From the NCBI GenBank assembly GCA_024679635.1, contig JAIBDA010000048.1, positions 1 through 9,133 of the forward strand: a DNA stretch of 9,133 bases, given 5' to 3'. The stretch is from Amphritea sp. Its GTDB lineage: Bacteria > Pseudomonadota > Gammaproteobacteria > Pseudomonadales > Nitrincolaceae. Position 1 is the stretch's first letter, and the number at the start of each line of letters is the position of its first letter. Under the pieces are notes generated by a model that searched no databases, had not been told where the DNA came from, and saw only the letters and a program-made list of their open reading frames with translations. The position numbers and the translations under genes were made by a program. Shown in pieces: positions 5,642-9,133 of the stretch.

Positions 5642-8218
5642 ATGCAACCCGAGCGTTTTACCAGTAAATTACAATCTGCCCTGGCGGATGCCCAGTCTTT
5701 GGCTGTAGGTAAAGATCATAACTATATTGAGCCGGCACATCTGTTGCTGGCGTTACTTGATCAGCAAGGTGGTTCAGTAAAGCCTCTGCTGGCTCAATCC
5801 GGAGTTAATGTAAATCAGTTGCGTTCAGCAGTGCAGCAATTGTTTTCTGAGCTGCCGCAAATTTCGAAGAGTGATGGTGAGTTACGCTTTTCACCCAATA
5901 TGGGAAAGCTCTTCAACCAGACAGATAAACTTGCCCAGCAACGCGGCGATCAGTACATTGCCAGCGAGCTTTTTGTGCTGGCGATGCTGGATGACAAAAG
6001 CGGTGTTGGCAAGCTGTTGAAACAGGCTGGCGCTACGAAAGCGGCTCTGGAACAGGCGATTCAACAGATGCGGGGTGGTGAAGCTGTGAATGATCCTAAT
6101 TCAGAAGAGAATCGCCAGGCGTTGAATAAGTTTACTATTGATCTGACTGAGCAGGCTGAGCTAGGCAAGCTTGATCCGGTTATTGGTCGGGACGATGAAA
6201 TTCGCAGAACAATTCAGGTGCTGCAACGTCGCACTAAAAATAATCCGGTACTGATAGGTGAACCCGGAGTTGGTAAAACAGCAATCGTAGAAGGCCTGGC
6301 ACAACGGATTATCAATGGTGAAGTGCCTGAAGGGCTGAAGAATAAGAAGGTTCTGTCACTGGATATGGGGGCCTTGATTGCAGGCGCCAAGTTCAGAGGT
6401 GAGTTTGAAGAGCGCTTGAAGGCGGTGCTGAATGAGCTTTCTAAGCAGGACGGCCAGGTTATTCTGTTTATTGATGAGCTACATACCATGGTCGGTGCTG
6501 GCAAAGGTGAAGGCGCTATGGATGCGGGCAACATGCTCAAGCCTGCGTTAGCCCGAGGTGAGCTTCATTGCGTGGGTGCCACGACACTGGATGAGTATCG
6601 TCAGTATGTGGAAAAAGATGCTGCACTCGAGCGCCGTTTTCAAAAAGTGCTGGTGGATGAGCCCAGTGAAGAGGACACCATCGCTATCCTGCGGGGATTG
6701 AAAGAGCGTTATGAGATCCATCATGGGGTAGATATCAGTGATTCTGCGATTATCGCTGCCGCTAAGCTGTCCCAACGTTATATCACGGATAGGCAGTTGC
6801 CAGATAAGGCGATCGACCTGATTGATGAAGCGGGTAGTCGAATTCGTATGGAGATAGATTCTAAGCCCGAGAGTATGGATCGACTTGAACGCCGTTTAAT
6901 TCAGTTAAAGATGGAGCGTGAAGCGCTTAAGAAAGAGAAAGATCAGGCGGCAATAAAGCGCCTGGAAGAGCTGCAAACAAATATCTCTGTAGTGGAGAAA
7001 GAGTTCTCAGATCTGGAAGAAATCTGGAAGGCCGAGAAAGTTGCTCTCCAGGGGTCGCAGCAAGTCAAGGAAAAACTGGAACAGGCGCGTACCGAACTTG
7101 AGCAAGCAACCCGCTCGGGTGAGCTGAGTCGAATGTCAGAATTGCAGTATGGTGTTATTCCCGAACTTGAAAAAGAGCTGCAGGCAGCTGCAGATGTGGA
7201 GGATCAGCCTCAGCAAAATCAACTGCTGCGTAACCGGGTAGATGAAGAAGAGGTTGCGGAAGTTGTGTCCAAATGGACCGGTATTCCTGTTTCCAAAATG
7301 CTGGAAGGAGAGAGGGAAAAGCTACTGCGTATGGAGGATGCGTTGCATAAACAGGTTATTGGTCAGCACGAAGCAGTATTGGCGGTATCAAATGCGGTAC
7401 GGCGCTCTCGTGCGGGGTTGTCTGATCCGAATCGGCCTAATGGCTCATTCCTGTTTCTTGGGCCAACCGGTGTAGGTAAAACTGAGTTATGTAAAGCCTT
7501 GGCAGGTTTCCTCTTTGATACTGAGGAGGCGATGGTGCGAATCGATATGTCCGAGTTTATGGAGAAGCACTCCGTTGCCAGGCTAATTGGAGCGCCTCCG
7601 GGTTATGTTGGGTATGAAGAGGGTGGTTACCTGACTGAAGCGGTTCGTCGTAAGCCGTACTCGGTATTGCTTTTAGATGAGGTGGAAAAAGCTCATCCGG
7701 ATGTCTTTAATATCTTGCTGCAGGTACTTGAAGATGGTCGTCTGACCGATGGTCAGGGCCGCACAGTAGATTTTCGTAATACTATCGTGGTTATGACATC
7801 TAACCTGGGTTCAGATCTGATTCAGAACTTTAGTGATGATGACGATTACGCGTTGATGCAATCGGCTGTAATGGAGGTGGTAGGCAACCATTTTCGTCCG
7901 GAAGTTATTAATAGAATCGATGAAGTGGTTGTATTCCATAGTCTGCGTAAAGAGCAGATTCGTGGTATTGCTGAGATACAGCTAAGCCGTCTGCGTAAGC
8001 GCCTTACTGAACGTGAATTAAGATTGACCATGACACCTACCGCGATGGATAAACTGGTAGATGTTGGCTTTGAACCTGTATACGGTGCTCGGCCACTTAA
8101 ACGAGCAATTCAACAGTGGATTGAAAACCCATTGGCGCAAGAGCTACTGGCTGGGAAGTATTTACCGGGAGAAGAGATAGGAGTGGATGTTGAAGCAGGG
8201 GCGTTTATCTTCCGTTGA
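5642..8218 (+). CDS. clpB: ATP-dependent disaggregase ClpB (Hsp104 family)
   Basis: ClpB is a hexameric AAA+ chaperone that, with DnaK/DnaJ/GrpE, pulls polypeptides out of cytoplasmic aggregates after heat stress. The 858-residue protein matches the E. coli length (857). The Clp-N domain spans about 1-148. NBD1 has Walker A GEPGVGKT (206-213), pore loop GAKFRGE (248-254), Walker B VILFIDE (273-279) and arginine residues in ALERRFQ (328-334). The coiled-coil middle domain that binds DnaK runs about 409-525. NBD2 has Walker A GPTGVGKT (607-614), pore loop GYVGYEEGG (654-662), Walker B LLLDE (676-680) and sensor-2 GARPLKR (815-821). There is no ClpP-binding IGF loop, as expected for ClpB. An internal GTG at Val149 could give the short form. 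Preceded by a heat-shock-like promoter and followed by a terminator. No defects seen. Confidence 0.98.
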   Translation: MQPERFTSKLQSALADAQSLAVGKDHNYIEPAHLLLALLDQQGGSVKPLLAQSGVNVNQLRSAVQQLFSELPQISKSDGELRFSPNMGKLFNQTDKLAQQRGDQYIASELFVLAMLDDKSGVGKLLKQAGATKAALEQAIQQMRGGEAVNDPNSEENRQALNKFTIDLTEQAELGKLDPVIGRDDEIRRTIQVLQRRTKNNPVLIGEPGVGKTAIVEGLAQRIINGEVPEGLKNKKVLSLDMGALIAGAKFRGEFEERLKAVLNELSKQDGQVILFIDELHTMVGAGKGEGAMDAGNMLKPALARGELHCVGATTLDEYRQYVEKDAALERRFQKVLVDEPSEEDTIAILRGLKERYEIHHGVDISDSAIIAAAKLSQRYITDRQLPDKAIDLIDEAGSRIRMEIDSKPESMDRLERRLIQLKMEREALKKEKDQAAIKRLEELQTNISVVEKEFSDLEEIWKAEKVALQGSQQVKEKLEQARTELEQATRSGELSRMSELQYGVIPELEKELQAAADVEDQPQQNQLLRNRVDEEEVAEVVSKWTGIPVSKMLEGEREKLLRMEDALHKQVIGQHEAVLAVSNAVRRSRAGLSDPNRPNGSFLFLGPTGVGKTELCKALAGFLFDTEEAMVRIDMSEFMEKHSVARLIGAPPGYVGYEEGGYLTEAVRRKPYSVLLLDEVEKAHPDVFNILLQVLEDGRLTDGQGRTVDFRNTIVVMTSNLGSDLIQNFSDDDDYALMQSAVMEVVGNHFRPEVINRIDEVVVFHSLRKEQIRGIAEIQLSRLRKRLTERELRLTMTPTAMDKLVDVGFEPVYGARPLKRAIQQWIENPLAQELLAGKYLPGEEIGVDVEAGAFIFR
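6072..6088 (+). promoter_or_regulatory. Internal translation start in clpB (short ClpB isoform)
   Basis: GTG at 6086-6088 encodes Val149, in the sequence GGEAVNDPN after the N-terminal domain. A G-rich stretch, GGGGTGGTG (6072-6080), sits five bases upstream as a Shine-Dalgarno-like element. E. coli makes an N-terminally truncated ClpB from a GTG at the equivalent Val149, so dual initiation is likely conserved. The match in position is seen directly; use of the site is inferred. Confidence 0.6.
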
Positions 8219-8318
8219 TAATTCACTGGAAGCATTAGCTCTGCTTTTTGGTCAATTAATAACGGTTGATCAACTCTAGAATTATGCCTCTCGCGGGGAT
8301 CGATTCAGTTAATATTTT

Positions 8319-8344
8319 AAAAAGCCGGATTTATCCGGCTTTTT
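8319..8344 (+). terminator. Rho-independent terminator after clpB
   Basis: AGCCGGAT (8323-8330), a TT spacer and ATCCGGCT (8333-8340) form a perfect stem, extended by AAAA/TTTT on either side and ending in five T residues. It begins 100 bases beyond the clpB stop. Because A-runs flank the left arm it could work in both directions. It insulates the downstream cytochrome gene from clpB transcription. Confidence 0.9.
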
Positions 8345-8452
8345 AATGATCTGATACTATTTAGCTACATTAATAACCTGTAAGTCATTGGCGAAATGCG
8401 ACACCCGCTGCAATAGTTTAGATACAGCTAATAAGAAATTATGGGGTGCGTC

Positions 8453-8941
8453 ATGAAAATAATAATTGTAGCTTTGCTGAGTGTCGTAATGGTTGCTGCT
8501 AATGCAGAAGAGAAAGGCTCGATGCATGATTGGCGTCACGATGGCTCTTCTAATGATAAATTAAGTAACCTGGTGAAGTTAGTGCCAGGTACTTCTCACT
8601 GGATGGCTGAAATGGGCGAACGCTATCAAAACCTCTATTGGGCAGCAAAACAGGAAAAATGGGATTTTGCTCATTATCAATTAGAAGAGATGGAAGCTTT
8701 AGCTCGCATTGTTTCCCGAGCCAGACCAAACAGGGCAGAAACGGCTTCGGTTTTTTTGGATAAAGCTATCGAGCCGGTTGAGCATGCATTATCGGATAAG
8801 GACTGGGGCAAGTTTGAAAAAGCTTTTTCGGTATTGCGTGCGGAGTGCATGGCTTGTCACGCCAAAAATGATCATAGTTTCGTCGTACTTCCAGAAGAAC
8901 CCGCCTGGGCATCGAGTCCCGTTTTAAATATGAGTAAATAA
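8453..8941 (+). CDS. Predicted periplasmic c-type cytochrome, class II (c'/c556)-like
   Basis: The 162-residue product starts with a textbook Sec signal peptide, MKIIIVALLSVVMVAANA, with cleavage expected before EEKGS. The mature part is rich in amphipathic helix, with aromatic residues in the first helix (SHWMAEMGERYQNLYWA), and carries one heme-binding CMACH motif near the C-terminus (Cys132, Cys135, His136). One CxxCH late in a helical chain is the layout of four-helix-bundle class II cytochromes. Met residues near positions 51-54 are candidate sixth heme ligands. I chose the ATG at 8453 because GGGGTG (8443-8448) lies four bases upstream and the signal peptide starts there; an ATG at 8441 would add MGCV and has only a weak AAGAAA upstream. 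The gene lies between two terminators, so it is probably monocistronic. I do not recognise a named family; partner and function are unknown. Confidence 0.75.
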   Translation: MKIIIVALLSVVMVAANAEEKGSMHDWRHDGSSNDKLSNLVKLVPGTSHWMAEMGERYQNLYWAAKQEKWDFAHYQLEEMEALARIVSRARPNRAETASVFLDKAIEPVEHALSDKDWGKFEKAFSVLRAECMACHAKNDHSFVVLPEEPAWASSPVLNMSK

Positions 8942-8949
8942 ATACAGAT

Positions 8950-8972
8950 AAAACCGCCGTCAGGCGGTTTTT
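8950..8972 (+). terminator. Rho-independent terminator after the cytochrome gene
   Basis: AAAACCGCC (8950-8958), a GTCA loop and GGCGGTTTT (8963-8971) form a nine-pair stem ending in five T residues. It starts nine bases after the stop codon at 8939-8941. The A-tract on the left arm means it could also act on leftward transcription. Confidence 0.9.
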
Positions 8973-9035
8973 ATGGTTTAAGGGTAAGTGTTGTCTTTTG
9001 CATACGAAGTCGGTTGTCATAGCGCTCGTGAAAAA

Positions 9036-9106
9036 GGCTTTTCTAGCCAGGAGCAAACGGCGAAGCCGCATCTAGCCAGTCGCGAAGCGACGTTCTAGCG
9101 ACCGCT
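9036..9106. repeat. Array of mini-hairpins interleaved with TCTAGC repeats
   Basis: Four small inverted repeats follow one another: GGCT/AGCC (9036-9048, loop TTTCT), CGGC/GCCG (9058-9068, loop GAA), GTCGC/GCGAC (9079-9091, loop GAA) and AGC/GCT (9097-9106, loop GACC). TCTAGCCAG occurs at 9042-9050 and again at 9071-9079, with TCTAGCG at 9094-9100 and TCTAA at 9107-9111. Both middle hairpins contain GCGAAGC (9060-9066 and 9082-9088), known to fold as an exceptionally stable DNA mini-hairpin. No convincing gene covers the stretch. It looks like a dispersed intergenic repeat; I cannot tell from one window whether it recurs in the genome. Confidence 0.6.
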
Positions 9107-9133
9107 TCTAATAATATCGATCTTTTTCATCAA

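Noticed and set aside
8265..8274. Palindrome GTTGATCAAC between clpB and its terminator, resembling the halves of an FNR site.
   Set aside because: FNR sites need a four-base gap between TTGAT and ATCAA; here there is none, and the site is not next to a promoter. A 10-bp palindrome of this kind is expected by chance now and then.
8766..9071. Minus-strand open frame of 101 codons overlapping the cytochrome gene's 3' half and the terminator.
   Set aside because: It crosses a strong terminator hairpin, its start (MRLRRLLLARK) is a product of the repeat region, it has no recognisable domain, and it is antisense to a better supported gene.
9095..9133. Minus-strand open frame from the window edge giving LMKKIDIIRSGR and a stop, possibly the C-terminus of a gene to the right.
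   Set aside because: Only 12 codons are visible and the end lies within the repeat array; nothing identifies a protein family. It cannot be supported without sequence beyond 9133.

Overview
The window reads as a chromosomal segment of a Gram-negative gammaproteobacterium. BamD, RluD, PgeF and ClpB all look like gammaproteobacterial family members, and bamD is divergent from an rluD-pgeF pair with clpB further on, the order I know from Escherichia coli (yfiO / rluD-yfiH-clpB) and pseudomonads. Moderate GC and the style of the intergenic repeats suggest a marine or Oceanospirillales-like lineage, but that is inference; no rRNA or other firm taxonomic marker is present.

Layout. Positions 1-50 (minus) hold the first codons of a gene that probably encodes NAD synthetase (nadE), with a plausible promoter behind it. 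Positions 161-1163 (minus) are bamD and its intrinsic terminator. A 187-bp divergent region separates it from rluD and pgeF (plus), which overlap by four bases. From about 3073 a ferrous-iron uptake operon follows: a sigma-70-type promoter overlapped by a strong Fur box, feoA, feoB, and a 52-residue Cys-rich single-span membrane protein (5325-5483). clpB (5642-8218) follows behind a heat-shock-like promoter and a very strong ribosome binding site, and ends at a strong intrinsic terminator. A small secreted c-type cytochrome (8453-8941) lies between two terminators and so is probably its own transcription unit. The right end (about 9036-9106) is non-coding and carries a chain of tiny hairpins, two of them built on GCGAAGC, interleaved with TCTAGC repeats.

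How the genes work together. The core genes are housekeeping: outer-membrane protein assembly (BamD), large-subunit rRNA pseudouridylation (RluD), a multi-copper-oxidase-fold purine nucleoside/cell-wall quality enzyme (PgeF) and protein disaggregation (ClpB). The feo genes form an iron-responsive unit placed between pgeF and clpB, which are neighbours in E. coli; whether the cytochrome is functionally tied to it cannot be told from sequence. I found no CRISPR array, transposase, phage gene or tRNA. There is no gene-free stretch above 300 bases. The less ordinary items are the FeoB-linked Cys-rich mini-protein, the predicted class II-like cytochrome, and the mini-hairpin array at the right edge; I see no wholly new multi-gene system.
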